In this document: positions 1 through 10,879 of the stretch, one piece after another | How positions within the stretch are numbered: position 1 is the first letter of the stretch | How the letters are laid out: each line of letters opens with the position of its first letter | Origin: Homarus americanus | Lineage: Eukaryota > Arthropoda > Malacostraca > Decapoda > Nephropidae | Direction: 5' to 3' | DNA length: 64,000 nt | NCBI RefSeq assembly: GCF_018991925.1 | Contig: NW_024756914.1 | Span: forward strand, 4,563,375-4,627,374 | Made by a program: the position numbers and the translations under genes | The notes under the pieces: generated by a model | Database searches by the model: none | What the model was told of the DNA's origin: nothing | The model's input: only the letters and a program-made list of their open reading frames with translations

Positions 1-271
1 ACAACACCACCCCTAACCATTCAAAAAACCCTTCCCCCTCCCCCCACCCTTAATCCCAACCTCGACTCATAACTAGACATAGTGGACACGTACGGAACCA
101 TAATTGGACATGACTGGACATACAACCCAACTCTTAACCTACCTCCTTACTTCCCCCACAAACCAACCAGTCACCCCCTCCCACCCCCAACCTAAAACCC
201 TGCCAGGCCCCAGGATACAACCCCAGCACCACCACCACCACCACCACCGTCTCTAGTAAACACACACACAC

Positions 272-341
<70 letters not shown>
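1..341. repeat. C-rich unique DNA, ACC tract and CA microsatellite
   Basis: An ACC trinucleotide run (about 226-248) is followed by a CA dinucleotide tract (about 261-341) with one CGCAAA interruption. Nothing gene-like is visible; the Cys-Val frame on the reverse strand is the translated microsatellite. Confidence 0.9.
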
Positions 342-344
<3 letters not shown>

Positions 345-536
345 TTAAATTCGTCTGGGCGATTTAAATCAGTGAGCCGACTGCTAATTGGCTGAAACGT
401 GGGGGCCCAACAAACACCAGGTTGCCATGGCTACCAGGCCCCAGACACAAAGGATGATGACGAGTAATTCTAGCCAGCTATTGGCAACTATTAAGCCTTC
501 ACCAATTATCTCAAAATATTACGATGGATTGGCCAT

Positions 537-567
537 TGATGGATGGATGGATGGTTGGATGGATGGT
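537..567. repeat. GGAT short tandem repeat
   Basis: Seven or so tandem GGAT units with one GGTT variant. The DNA on either side (342-740) shows no coding, RNA or element signal. Confidence 0.8.
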
Positions 568-740
568 AGGCAGGTGAGTGTGTGCGTAGACCTATCCCTA
601 CTTGGGTGTTTGGTTTGTGGGTGGAGAAACTGTTGATGGTTGTGGTTGTTGGTAGTTGTCTTGGTGGAGTGGTTGTTGTGATACGACTGAGTACACACAG
701 ACACACATAAAGCTAAGAGTACCAACAAGCACAACACGAT

Positions 741-789
741 GCACAGTTCCGCTCAGAAGTTCGTGGTACACTGACGGTGAAGGGTGCAT
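741..789 (+). repeat. Left terminal inverted repeat of Tc1-like element
   Basis: Pairs with 2199-2247 in inverted orientation, 45 of 49 bases matching. Both copies share the internal block AGAAGTTCGTGGTACACTG. Confidence 0.85.
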
Positions 790-1090
790 GGCCTGTTGTA
801 CCCTTCCTGGACGACAGGTCACTGCGCCGAACCTCCTACCAACACACACAGTGGAACTGGCAACGGAGCAGTGTGAGTCGAACGAATACTCATCAAAAGG
901 AGATGGGAAGGATATTGATATGAATATCCTGCTGACGAGAGAAGAAAACTGTAGTGATAGGAGTATCCATTAGAATATCAAAATACAATAGGGAAATTGG
1001 TTTCAAATGAACACCATAAGAAGTAGGTGAACAGAGCTCATATATCAAGTCTTCAATGTATTCATTACTTGAAGTTCTTCGTATAATACA

Positions 1091-1094
<4 letters not shown>

Positions 1095-1139
<45 letters not shown>
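1095..1139. repeat. GT microsatellite
   Basis: Uninterrupted GT run inside the Tc1-like element. It abuts the ATT-rich tail of the minus-strand retroelement end that follows. Confidence 0.95.
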
Positions 1140-1140
<1 letters not shown>

Positions 1141-1216
1141 TAATAATAATAATTATAATAATAATAATTAACGGTTTATTGAAAGAGCATGGCAGCCGGA
1201 AGGCTGAAAATATACA
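1140..1216 (-). mobile_element. Truncated non-LTR retroelement 3' end with ATT tail
   Basis: Read on the minus strand this is a 3' UTR end: CAGCCTTCCGGCTGC, then TTTCAATAAACCGTTAATT with a polyadenylation-type AATAAA, then an ATT-rich tail. A related copy on the same strand lies at about 45255-45312, which makes this a repeat family and not chance. No coding part remains. Whether it is a LINE or SINE cannot be told. It is nested in the Tc1-like element, so it arrived later. Confidence 0.6.
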
Positions 1217-1270
1217 GTTACATAATTGGGGAATGGGTCTCTTGATTTACAAATAATATACAAGTAACAT

Positions 1271-1272
<2 letters not shown>

Positions 1273-1333
<61 letters not shown>

Positions 1334-1344
1334 GTTGTTGTTGT
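1273..1344. repeat. GT microsatellite passing into GTT
   Basis: GT run to about 1332, then four GTT units. It directly precedes the transposase remnant. Confidence 0.95.
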
Positions 1345-1389
1345 TCTTTGCCGCTGACGAGAGTGATCAGAAGCTCCACCAAGCCAACG

Positions 1390-1540
1390 TGAATCAGAGA
1401 GACGAGAAGTTGGCGCTCAGAGGTCACATTATCGCTCTCCGTGATAATGGTCTCTCCGTACGGGGTGTAACACATGGGGTGGCCTGTCCCCCACAACTGT
1501 GATGAAGTGGATAAGAGGAGAGCGGTAACCTTAAGGACTT
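1390..1540 (+). pseudogene. Tc1-like transposase, first helix-turn-helix remnant
   Basis: One frame reads RGHIIALRDNGLSVRGV, the N-terminal helix-turn-helix signature of Tc1/mariner transposases (family form close to 'IVALRDNGLSVREIAR'). After a one-base shift the next frame continues SPTTVMKWIRGER, the matching end of that helix-turn-helix, and then stops. This half-domain binds the terminal inverted repeats in live elements. The following roughly 440 bp (1541-1979) do not read as transposase. Confidence 0.65.
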
Positions 1541-1979
1541 AGGTAAGTTATAACTGTCTCACCAAAGGAGCGGACCATAGCGGCATTGATGACTGAAGGA
1601 TAGAGAATGAGAGACCTGCATCATGTTCAAAGTTTAGGTAAAGATTCGGAAAAGCTCGACCACGGAACTTCATATTATTATTTATATAGGTAGATAGAGG
1701 AATCCTAACCTAAGTTTATTAACAGCCAATTTCATCATCACTATTTGTGGGTAGTTATGTATGGGTAAGGCTAAATTTTGATACAATTGAAATTGGTGAT
1801 CTATCTGTAAATAATAATCACTGCTGTAACCTTCTTTTGAAACTATTGTGTATTAAGTAGTAGAGTTATGGAAGCTGGCATATAATTTCTAACCATGTTT
1901 ATATTTGAAATATAAATATACAGTTTAGGTAACATAGAGTGTCAAAATTATTCTGAATATGGGTGGTAGGGAGAGCAGG

Positions 1980-2085
1980 AGCCCTCAGGACCACCCCGGC
2001 AGATGAAGCTACAATTATCGCGGCGGCCGAGGCGACCCCCCTAACCAACGCGGTGACCATACGAGACAGACTGCATACATAAGGC
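1980..2085 (+). pseudogene. Tc1-like transposase, second DNA-binding segment remnant
   Basis: The plus-strand frame reads TTPADEATIIAAAEATPL followed by TNAVTIRDRL and then a stop. This resembles the linker and second helix-turn-helix of Tc1-like transposases (commonly 'GRPR.TT..D..I...A...P..T...I...L'). It lies just inside the right inverted repeat, so the catalytic domain that should follow has been lost. Position and orientation agree with the first remnant. Confidence 0.6.
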
Positions 2086-2198
2086 GATTGGTGCCATTAA
2101 TCGTTTTCGTTGTACTGCTGCCGTTAATCATACTAAGGCGATTGTTCATTCGAAACTAATTTCCCTATTGTATTCTGATATTCGAAGGGGTTCTCGCT

Positions 2199-2247
2199 AT
2201 GCACCCTTCACCGCCAGTGTACCACGAACTTCTGAACGGAATTGTAC
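2199..2247 (-). repeat. Right terminal inverted repeat of Tc1-like element
   Basis: Reverse complement of 741-789. It is followed at 2245-2246 by TA, the expected target-site dinucleotide. Confidence 0.85.
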
Positions 2248-2699
2248 ATAATTAAGCAAATGTTACCTTAACATGAGATACTCGGCTAAAACATCATATT
2301 AGTGAATAAAATATTGTGGGTTTAGCGTGGTGAATTCAACATTGGTCGAATTCAAGCACTACCTGTGTTATAGACAGACGTAAATAAACAAAAGCATGTA
2401 TAGAGTAAAAACAAATGAGAGTTTAAGATAAATATAAAGTAGAAATAAATAGAGATTTAATTGGTTATCTATCCTCTGGTGACACGTACAGTAGCTAAAA
2501 CAACTACCTGTATCTGTGGGAAACAATATGAGACCATGGACGATAAATTTTGGTATATGAGGGCTGTCACTAGTCACGTAAAATTTCGGAGCATATCGAC
2601 CCCTACCTGCACAGATAGTTGTTTTAGCTACTGTACATAAGGTGTTATTATAATGCTAAGGCTCTATGATCAAGTAATAATATAATACAGACATCATAT

Positions 2700-2950
2700 T
2701 TATGTATACACTTCCATATACACAACACCATGTATGTACCATCATGTAGATATCGCTGTGTAGACTACCTCGTACACACCACCACATACATCCATGTACA
2801 CACCACCACGTACACACTACCACGTACACACTAACCACGCATACATCACCATGTACACACCACGACGCACCATTACCACACCACCATGTGTACACCACCA
2901 CGTACAGACTACGCCGCACCATTAACACATACTGTACACACCACAACGTC
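2700..2950. repeat. Degenerate CACCACGTACACAC minisatellite
   Basis: Loosely repeated units of about 14-22 bp with the core ACCACGTACACA. Too diverged for a fixed period. The preceding 2250-2700 shows nothing gene-like. Confidence 0.6.
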
Positions 2951-3056
2951 CAGTACAGTCAGGAGACATTGAATCATCTGATGGGATTTGCAGGCACAAA
3001 TTTGGCCCATGAGAGGACAAGTGCACTTAAGAGGTGCATGTATGATTGTAACCCTA

Positions 3057-3480
3057 CCCTGGTGGTGTGGCCAGGGGCTTGGTGGTGTAGAGGCCTGGTG
3101 GTGTGGCCAGGGCCTGGTGGTGGGTAGTGGCCAGGGCCTGGTGGTGTGACCAGGGCCTGGTGGTGGGTAGTGGCCAGGGCTGGTGGTGTGGATAGTGACC
3201 AGGCCCTGGTGGTGGTAAGTGACCAGGCCTGGTGGTGGGTAGTGCCAGGCCTGGTGGTGGGTGGTGGCCAGGGCCTGGTGGTGGGTGTGCCGGGGCCTGG
3301 TGGTGGAGTGGCCAGGGCCTGGTGGTGATGGCGGCAGGCCCTGGTGGTGGTAGTGACCAGGGCCTGGTGGTGGGTAGTGGCCAGGGCCTGGTGGTGGGTA
3401 GTGGCGGCTGGTGGGAGTGGCCAGGGCCTGGTGGGTAGTGACCAGGGCCTGGTGGTGGGTAGTGGCCAGGCCCTGATGGC
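3057..3480. repeat. GC-rich 24-bp-class minisatellite
   Basis: About 18-20 copies built on CCAGGGCCTGGTGGTG followed by a variable GGTAGTGG spacer. Reading frames through it are Pro/His/Gly-rich artefacts. Next to it are a GA tract (3607-3633) and a CATA tract (3821-3892). Confidence 0.9.
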
Positions 3481-3820
3481 GGGCCTGATGTTTCTTCACT
3501 AGGGTAGTGGAGAGGGAAGCAGGGAGAGGAATGAACAGCTGTCGTCCTTGGGGGAGGTGGAGCGAGCTTTTAAAGACAGAGTGTGGAAAGAGAGGAGTTG
3601 AAGCTGTGAGAGAGAGAGAGAGAGAGAGAGAGTTAAATAAACTTGAAATTAAATACACATGAAACATCGTCCCAGGAAAAATAGTCAAAGTACATAGTGC
3701 TGAAAATAAATGAATGCAGAGAGAAAGAGAGACGGAATAGTAGAAACATTAATATCTTGACAAGTATCTGAAAAATATATTTATATTCTCAAAGATACCA
3801 CTGTCGATAGATACCTCCAC

Positions 3821-3892
3821 GTACATACATACATACATACACACACATACATACATACATACATACATACATACATACATACATACATACAG
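3821..3892. repeat. CATA tetranucleotide repeat
   Basis: About 17 tandem CATA units with one CACACA interruption. Confidence 0.95.
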
Positions 3893-3949
3893 TATAATAG
3901 GTACAGTTGTCACTTTAATCTGTTATTATTTCTTTATTTTAACTTGACT

Positions 3950-4450
3950 TACTATTGGCTGAACATAAAGAGAGTTTTCATTGGTTTGTTATTTCTTGAG
4001 CTGCTCTTGGTTAACTTGAGGCTCTGTCATTGGTTGAATAGAGTCTGTTGACGAATTAGATCGGTGTAATCTAGTAATCTAAATTGTGATTGGTTGAAAT
4101 ATTCTTGAGTTGTTATTGGAATATGTTAAGCTGTGCAGCCATTGGTCAATCACGTGGTGCTACGTCATCCTCAGAGTGTATCATTATCATTGGTCGGTTA
4201 CATCCAAACCTCTCATTGGTTGACCGTATCCTGATCTATCATCGGTAATTGATATTCTAACCTGTTATTGGTCAATTATATCCCAGAGGGTAATTGTGGT
4301 ATTATCCCAGGCTTTACTATTGGTCCATAATACAATATTTTAACACTAGTTAACAACCTCCCCCAACGCTATCATTGGTCGAGCATAACTTGATTGGCGA
4401 TAGGTTGTATATCTCCAGCGCCAGGAATGTAATCTAACCTGTCATTGGTG
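3950..4450 (+). repeat. ATTGG (reverse CCAAT) core array, period about 26/52 bp
   Basis: ATTGG occurs 13 times on the plus strand, starting at 3954, 3980, 4029, 4089, 4115, 4141, 4189, 4215, 4267, 4319, 4374, 4393 and 4444. The usual context is CATTGGTTGA or CATTGGTCAA. Most spacings are close to 26 or 52 bp, while the DNA between cores is nearly unrecognisable as repeated. Only one CCAAT is seen nearby in the opposite orientation (about 4482). It is either a very old minisatellite with a preserved core or a cluster of CCAAT-box sites (bound by NF-Y in animals). No gene is attached to it. Confidence 0.7.
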
Positions 4451-4658
4451 GTTTGACATGACGTTGGTTGCACCGAAAATAGCCAATTACTTCCCTTGTT
4501 AGCTGCGCTGCCTTGTTATCTGATAAGGAGATAGCAACACCTGGCACCTCCGCCTCCCACCCAAACAAACCTCCATTATGTTAAAAAATGTTTACACCTG
4601 AAAAATGTTCTTAAAAATGTTTATATATTTTTCCTTATTTCTACATTACGTTATTAAG

Positions 4659-4661
<3 letters not shown>

Positions 4662-4729
<68 letters not shown>
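4662..4729. repeat. TA dinucleotide repeat
   Basis: About 33 uninterrupted TA units. Confidence 0.97.
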
Positions 4730-4732
<3 letters not shown>

Positions 4733-4768
4733 CGTAAGAGACGCTTATAAACGATAAGAATCAAACAG

Positions 4769-4981
4769 TGCCATTAGCTGACAGTCAGGGTCATACGCCC
4801 ATTAGCTGACAGTCAGGGTCATACAGGGCCATTAGCTGACAGTCAGGTCATACACGGCCATTAGCTGACAGTCAGGTCATACAGGGCCATTACTGACAGT
4901 CAGGGTCATAGGCCATTAGCTGACAGTCAGGGTCATACAGGGCCATTAGCTGACAGTCAGGGTCATACAGGGCCATTAGTT
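4769..4981. repeat. 30-bp minisatellite
   Basis: Seven to eight copies of a unit containing CCATTAGCTGACAGTCAGGG and then TCATACAGGG, with single-base deletions between copies. It includes the short palindrome CTGACAGTCAG in each unit. Confidence 0.9.
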
Positions 4982-5034
4982 GAGTCTCAACTGCTGTGAC
5001 ACAAGAATAAAGAAGAAAAAACAACATCAACAAC

Positions 5035-5457
5035 AAAGAAGAAGAAGAAGAAGAAGAAGAAGAAGAAGAAGAAGAAGAAGAAGAAGAAGAAGAAGAAGAA
5101 GAAGAAGAAGAAGAAGAAGAAGAAGAAGAAGAAGAAGAAGAAGGAAGAAGAAGAAAAGAAGAAGAAGAAGAAGAAGAAGAAGAAGAAGAAGAAGAAGAAG
5201 AAGAAGAAGAAGAAGAAGAAGAAGGAAGAAGAAGAAGAAGAAGAAGAAGAAGAAGAAGAAGAGAAGAAGAAGAAGAAGAAGAAGAAGAAGAAGAAGAAGA
5301 AGAAGAAGAAGAAGAAGAAGAAGAAGAAGAAGAAGAAGAAGAAGAAGAAGAAGAAGAAGAAGAAGAAGAAGAAGAAAAGAAGAAGAAGAAGGAAGAAGAA
5401 GAAGAAGAAGAAGAAGAAGAAGAAGAAGAAGAAGAAGAAGAAGAAGAAGAAGAAGAA
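5035..5457. repeat. Long GAA trinucleotide tract
   Basis: About 420 bp of GAA with a few AAGG or AAAG interruptions that switch the phase. The plus strand is all purine. Long GAA tracts are known to adopt triplex structure. The poly-Arg, poly-Lys and poly-Ser frames are artefacts. Confidence 0.97.
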
Positions 5458-5559
5458 CCCCCACAATATAATAATAACTGCCACCACATATCAAAGACGA
5501 CCATCAAGGCTATCTCTTATCACAGGCCACGTAGGAGATATCTCTCAACTGAGGGTATT

Positions 5560-5728
5560 CTCTCACTTTCTCTCTCTCTCTCTACATACCCCATCTCTCT
5601 CTTATGTATGTTTCTCTCTCTCTATCTTATATCTGTGTCTTTCTCTCTTATATGCTCTTCTCTCTCTCTCTCTGTTGCCTGTCTGTTTTTTCTCTCTATC
5701 TTATATCTGTCTCTCTCTAACTTATGTA

Positions 5729-5759
<31 letters not shown>

Positions 5760-5811
5760 TATGTCTGTCTGCCTGTGCTGTACTAGCCCTACCTCATCCT
5801 CACGTGTACAC

Positions 5812-5878
<67 letters not shown>
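5560..5878. repeat. CT-rich tract followed by GA tract
   Basis: Pyrimidine-rich CT/CTGT sequence (5560-5795) is followed 15-20 bp later by a perfect GA tract (5812-5878). The two halves are complementary and could pair as a large imperfect hairpin. Confidence 0.9.
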
Positions 5879-5880
<2 letters not shown>

Positions 5881-6044
5881 ACTGACCCTTAGATAATTAA
5901 CTATTCTTTATATTTTTACTCCTGTTGTATATGGCGTTCTGAGTGCCTGTCTATGTACCCGTTTCTCTGTCTACTTTCCTGTCTGTGTGCCTGTCTATCT
6001 ATCTGTCTATCTATGTGCCTGCTTGTCTGTGCGCCTGTTTGCAG

Positions 6045-6096
6045 TATGTATGTATGTATGTATGTATGTATGTATGTATGTATGTATGTATGTATG
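6045..6096. repeat. ATGT tetranucleotide repeat
   Basis: About 13 tandem units, with CTGT-rich sequence upstream (5940-6045). Confidence 0.95.
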
Positions 6097-6159
6097 TCTG
6101 CTTGTCCAGTTCAAGGCGCAATACTGCCCTACTTATTACCAATGGCAACGTACCAAGGT

Positions 6160-6528
6160 CCGTAATTAGGTAAATCCGTCCGTAATTTTGCTCATCTGAC
6201 CGTAATTCCATCCAACCGTATGTAATCCCTTCCAACTGTCCGTAATCCCTTCCAACCGTCCGTAATCCCTTCCAACCGTCCGTAATCCCATCTGTCCGTC
6301 CTTAATCCCACCCAAACTTTTGTAATTTCATCCATCCTTCCTTAATACCGTCCGTAATTCCATCCATTCGTCCGTGAACCCATCCATTTTGTCCGCAATA
6401 CCGTCCGTAATTCTATCCATTCGTCAGTAACCCTATCCCTCTGTCCGTAATCCCACCCATATGTCCTTAATACCGTCCGTAATTCCATCCATCCGTCCGT
6501 AATTCCATCCATCCGTCCGTAATTGAAT
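6160..6528. repeat. Degenerate CCGTCCGTAAT minisatellite
   Basis: Units of roughly 18-21 bp with the core CCGTCCGTAATTCCATCC. Early copies have CCCTTCCAAC in the second half, later ones CCATCCATC, so sub-families lie side by side. Confidence 0.85.
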
Positions 6529-6632
6529 CTGAAGACAATTTTTACACATTTTGGTCGTGTCGATCAGAAGAAGAGGATGTCGATGTTATGGGAGGGTTAA
6601 GTGTTTTGTTTTGGTTTTTCGTAATGCTTTTG

Positions 6633-6936
<304 letters not shown>

Positions 6937-7013
6937 TTCGCTGTTTCTATTTTTTACACCTGCTGTACTTGTGTTCCTTTTGCTGTTATCTGTTGCTTTT
7001 TGTGCATTGCTGT

Positions 7014-7058
<45 letters not shown>

Positions 7059-7069
7059 ATTCTGATTGC

Positions 7070-7320
7070 TGTTCGTGTGGCTGCTTCTCTATACAGCATA
7101 AACAGCCGCTGGTGATGCTGTTATGACCTAGGTGTCTAATGCAACCACCTCAATCGTTATCACTGGCCATATCGATATCACAATTGTTATGACTATCGCT
7201 GTAATTGTTGCTCTGCGGTAATACCTGCTGCTGTTATTGCTGCTGCATCTGTCCATCCTGTCAACGTGTGCTGTTCCGCTGTTTTTTTTTATTACTTTTT
7301 TTCTTTGTTGTGTTGTTCTC
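7070..7320. other. Spacer with no recognisable feature
   Basis: CTG- and ATC-flavoured, moderately complex DNA between a GA tract and the TATACTGCAGG satellite. No coding or RNA signal is visible. Confidence 0.6.
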
Positions 7321-7321
7321 A

Positions 7322-7875
7322 AGTATACTGCAGGTTATTAGGTATACTGTAGGTCAGAAAATATACTCCAGGTTATGAGTTATACTGCAGGTCATGGCGT
7401 ATACTGCAGGTCATGGCGTATACTGCAGGTCATGACGTATACTGCAGGTCATGGCGTATACTGCAATCATGGCGTATACTGCAGGTCATGGCGTATACTG
7501 CAGGTCATGACTGCAGGTCATACTGCAGGTCATGGCGTATACTGCAGGTCATGACGTATACTGCAGGTCATGACGTATACTGCAGGTCATGGCGTATACT
7601 GCAGGTCATGGCGTATACTGCAGGTCATGGCGTATACTGCAGGTCATGGCGTATACTGCAGGTCATACGTATACTGCAGGTCATGGCGTATACTGCAGGT
7701 CATGACGTATACTGCAGGTCATACTGCAGGTATACTGCATGGTCATGGGTATACTGCAGGTCATGACGTATACTGCAGGTCATGGCGTATATACTGCAGG
7801 TCATGGTATACTGCAGGTCATGGCGTATACTGCAGGTCATGGCGTATACTGCAGGTCATGGCGTATACTGCAGAG
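7322..7875. repeat. 19-bp GTATACTGCAGGTCATGGC satellite
   Basis: About 28 copies, many identical, each carrying GTATAC and CTGCAG palindromes. A GGC/GAC variant alternates irregularly. Beyond 7875 the units decay gradually (GTATATT, AGGTATA) until about 8090, so the array has a homogeneous core and a degraded right flank. Confidence 0.95.
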
Positions 7876-8090
7876 CATAAAATATATTCCCAAGTATATT
7901 ATAAATTATTAGTGTATATTCCGAGGTATAATTCATGCCCTGAGGTATACTAACAAATCCCTTGACTTATTTTATAGCAAACCTCATATTCTTAAGTAAA
8001 TGCCATGGTATACTGCATAACATTAATATATTCCTAAGTATACTGTATATCACTCAGTATATTCTGATGTGTGTTATAGGTCCAGAAGTA
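7876..8090. repeat. Decayed flank of the 19-bp satellite
   Basis: Scattered AGTATACTG, GTATATTC and AGGTATAC words at roughly 20-25 bp spacing continue the array with heavy divergence. Confidence 0.5.
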
Positions 8091-8265
8091 TATTGCTGCT
8101 GTTATCTGGCCGTTGATGCTGCTGTTATCTGGCCGTTGATGCTGCTGTTATCTGGCCGTTGATGCTGCTGTTATCTGGCCGTTGATGCTGCTGTTATCTG
8201 GCCGTTGATGCTGCTGTTATCTAGCCGTTGATGCTGCTGTTATCTGACCGCTTTTGCTGCTGTTG
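8090..8265. repeat. 23-bp CTG/ATCTGGCC minisatellite
   Basis: Seven copies of TTGATGCTGCTGTTATCTGG plus CCG, nearly identical. It passes into CTG and TTG triplets at 8266-8290. Confidence 0.93.
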
Positions 8266-8339
8266 TCTGGCTGCTGCTGCTGCTGCTGTTCCCTCTCCCT
8301 CGTGGTGCTGTGGATATTGATTTAAATACTACATCTTCC

Positions 8340-8535
8340 GCTGCTACTGCCTGCTGTTGCTGTTGCCTGCTGTTGCTGTTGCCTGCTGTTGCTGTTGCCT
8401 GCTGTTTGTTCCTGTTGCTTGCCGTTGATGTTGTCTGTTGCTGTTGCCTACTGTTGCCTTCTGTTGCTGTTGCCTACTGTTGTATTCTGTTGTTGTTGTC
8501 TGTTGTTGATGTTGACTCTTGTTGCTGTTGATGAC
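8340..8535. repeat. GCTGTTGCCT degenerate repeat
   Basis: CTGTTG-based hexamer and triplet repeats with TGCCTGC blocks. The Cys/Leu-rich frames are artefacts. Confidence 0.85.
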
Positions 8536-8639
8536 ACTGATGAATTGGCTTCTGTTTTTCCCGTTACTCGCAACAGGTAAACAGTTATGTGATTTTCCCT
8601 GTTGATATTCTGTTGTTAATATTAATCTCTCTTTTCTAT

Positions 8640-9480
8640 TGACCCCTAATCACCCCTTTTCACCCTTTCCAAGTCTTTCTACCCTTTGTCAGCCCCTTTT
8701 CAAATCCGTTTCACCCGATCAAAAAATTTCTCCCCTTTTAACCCTTTCTTACCCCTTTCAACTTTGTGTCTCCCTTTTCAATACTTTCTTATCCATTTTT
8801 AACCCTGTTCTCCCTATATCTCTTTTTCAACCATTTAACAACCCCTTTAACCCTTTCTTACCCCATTGTACTCGCCAGCTACTTTTTAGCCCTTTTTTAC
8901 AAATTCTCAACCCTTTCTTATCCTTTTAAAATTTAAGAACCCTTTTTTTACAATCTATTTCCTTTTTTTTACCCATTTCACCCTTTTCTTACTTCTTTCC
9001 ACCCCTTTTCAACCATATTTCACCCTTTCATCACCCTTTTTTACCTCCTTCCACCCTTTTCAACCCTACTTCACACTTTTTAACCCTCCCTCACCCTCCT
9101 TGATGCACGCTAGGGAGACAATAGCTCACACCCCATACACACGAGCTAATAAAATCAATAACTCCTATCAACAACTCTTCTCCCTTAATTTCTCCCTGGC
9201 CCTTTTCCTCCCTATTTCTAAATGTTAATTCTCCCTTTTTTGTTCCTACACCTTGACTCTAATCCCTCCCTTTCAATTTGTTTTACGCCCTTTTTTCGTC
9301 CTTGAGTTTCATACAGTCTTATGCTTCAGCCTGTTGTTGCCCATTAGATTCGTCCAAGTCCGTTTCTCACCATTTTTTTTACCCCTTAGATTCGCCCAGA
9401 CTCGTTTTTCGCCCATTTTTTAACCCTTAGATTCGTCCAGATCCTTAATTCCACCCTTTTTCGCCCTTTTCCTGCTGCCT
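8640..9480. repeat. Degenerate ACCCTTTT pyrimidine-rich repeat region
   Basis: Hundreds of bases of CACCCTTTC, AACCCTTT and similar words, with a sub-array of TTAGATTCGTCCAG units at 9340-9450. Pyrimidine-rich on the plus strand. No gene seen. Confidence 0.7.
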
Positions 9481-9602
9481 AGACTGGTGCAGGGAGCCAT
9501 TGGACGGTCCATACCAGTCGACTAATCAATATTTTCCTTCCGTGTTCAAGTAAAAGTCATGTCCAAGAGGTGCGATAGTTGCCTTGGTAACGGGGACGCC
9601 AG

Positions 9603-9985
9603 CCGCCCTCCCTCCCTCCCTCCCTTCTCCTTCCCTCACCCTACCTACCTCCCTCCCTCCATCTCGCTCCCTCAATCACTCACCCTGCTGCACCCTCCCT
9701 CCCTCCCACCCACCCTCCCTTCTACCCTCCTTCACCCTACCTGCCTGCGTCTCTCACCCTACCTGTCTGCGTCTCTCACCATGATTACCTGTCTGTCTCA
9801 CTCCCACACCCTGACACACCCACCCTCATCTCCCTCACTCTCCCTGACTTGCCTCCCTCACTCCCCCTCAATCACTCTTCCTACTTTATTCTCCTTCACA
9901 TTCTCCCTCCCTCATCTTTCCTCACCCTGCCTCACTTTACCCTTCTCTCCCTCACTCTCCCTTACTCTGCCCTGCCTTGCTTAAT
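9603..9985. repeat. CCCT/CTCAC pyrimidine-rich repeat
   Basis: Tandem CTCCCTC, CTACCTGC and CTCACCC words almost devoid of purine runs. Confidence 0.85.
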
Positions 9986-10011
9986 TCTCCCTGATGATGT
10001 TCGTTGCTATG

Positions 10012-10245
10012 GTTATACTAAAACCTCGTTATACTCAAGCCTCGTTATACTCAAGCCTCGTTATACTAAGACCTCGTTATACTCAAGCCTCGTTATACTC
10101 AAACCTCGTTATACTCAACCCTCGTTATACTCAACCCTCGTTATACTCAAGCCTCGTTATACTCAACCCTCGTTATACTCAACCCTCGTTATACTCAACC
10201 CTCGTTATACTCAAGCCTCGTTATACTCAAGCCTCGTTATACTCT
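10012..10245. repeat. 16-bp CTCGTTATACTCAAGC satellite
   Basis: About 14 tandem copies differing only at the last bases (AAGC, AACC, AAAC, AAGA). Adjacent CA (10332-10364) and GT (10415-10451) tracts are mutually complementary. Confidence 0.95.
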
Positions 10246-10330
10246 TGTTATATCCCACTCGTCATGGTTCTGAATACTGCCATTATTATACTCAGTTATA
10301 CTTCCGTTATACCTAGCGGGTTATACTGTA

Positions 10331-10331
<1 letters not shown>

Positions 10332-10370
<39 letters not shown>

Positions 10371-10412
10371 TCAGCTAGGGTTGTCCAGTATACCATGGAG
10401 AAGAAGAATGGA

Positions 10413-10451
<39 letters not shown>
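10332..10451. repeat. Paired CA and GT microsatellites
   Basis: A CA tract (10332-10364) and a GT tract (10415-10451), 50 bp apart, could pair as an inverted repeat. Confidence 0.9.
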
Positions 10452-10452
<1 letters not shown>

Positions 10453-10709
10453 TACAGTGACCAGGAGAGCATCTTAACATCAATCAATTTATTTAGTAAT
10501 AATTTTTTGGGGGGGTAATTGACAGCAGCTAGTTTATTGTGCATCCTAAACTCATCCTGTGAACGTTAGCAATATCCTATAGTATCTAGCACGTGTGAGC
10601 AGGTGTGTAAAGGCTCGCCACACCTGAGAACAACACTCAGGACGGACATGGCGATTGTACAGGTATAATTCGTGGAGAGATCATGTATGGACGAAGCCGG
10701 GAAGAGGAG

Positions 10710-10738
10710 ACTTAGGTTAGGGTAGGTTAGGTTAGATT
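10710..10738 (+). repeat. Short interstitial TTAGG cluster
   Basis: Four to five TTAGG-type pentamers with one AGGGTAGG variant, the arthropod telomere-type motif. Confidence 0.7.
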
Positions 10739-10785
10739 GACAAGCTTCTGACATACTCCTAATGGTATACTGAGTTTACGTTATC

Positions 10786-10879
10786 ACCACCACCACTCAC
10801 CACCACCACTCACCACCACCCACCACCACCACCACCACTCACCACCACCACCACTCACCACTCACCACCACCACCACTC
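10786..10879. repeat. CACCAC repeat
   Basis: CAC triplets punctuated by CTCACC. Confidence 0.93.

Larger units (their letters stand above)
744..2244 (+). mobile_element. Degraded Tc1/mariner-like DNA transposon
   Basis: Two 49-bp terminal inverted repeats (741-789 and 2199-2247) differ at four positions, all transitions. The arms begin CAGTTCCG on the left and CAATTCCG on the right, next to TA on the right and CA on the left. That fits the TA target duplication and CAGT start of Tc1-type elements, with one TA mutated. A second 40-bp inverted pair (973-1012 and 2144-2183, three mismatches) lies inside. The span of 1501 bp is normal for Tc1/mariner. Two transposase DNA-binding remnants sit inside in plus orientation (see the pseudogene entries). 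The catalytic DDE region is not visible. The left arm has about 183 bp between its outer and inner repeats where the right has about 15 bp, so something was inserted or deleted. Two GT tracts and a retroelement 3' end lie inside. Inactive. Confidence 0.75.

Noticed and set aside
4890..5507. Poly-Ser, poly-Phe, poly-Arg and poly-Leu frames over 150 codons
   Set aside because: GAA trinucleotide tract read in several frames.
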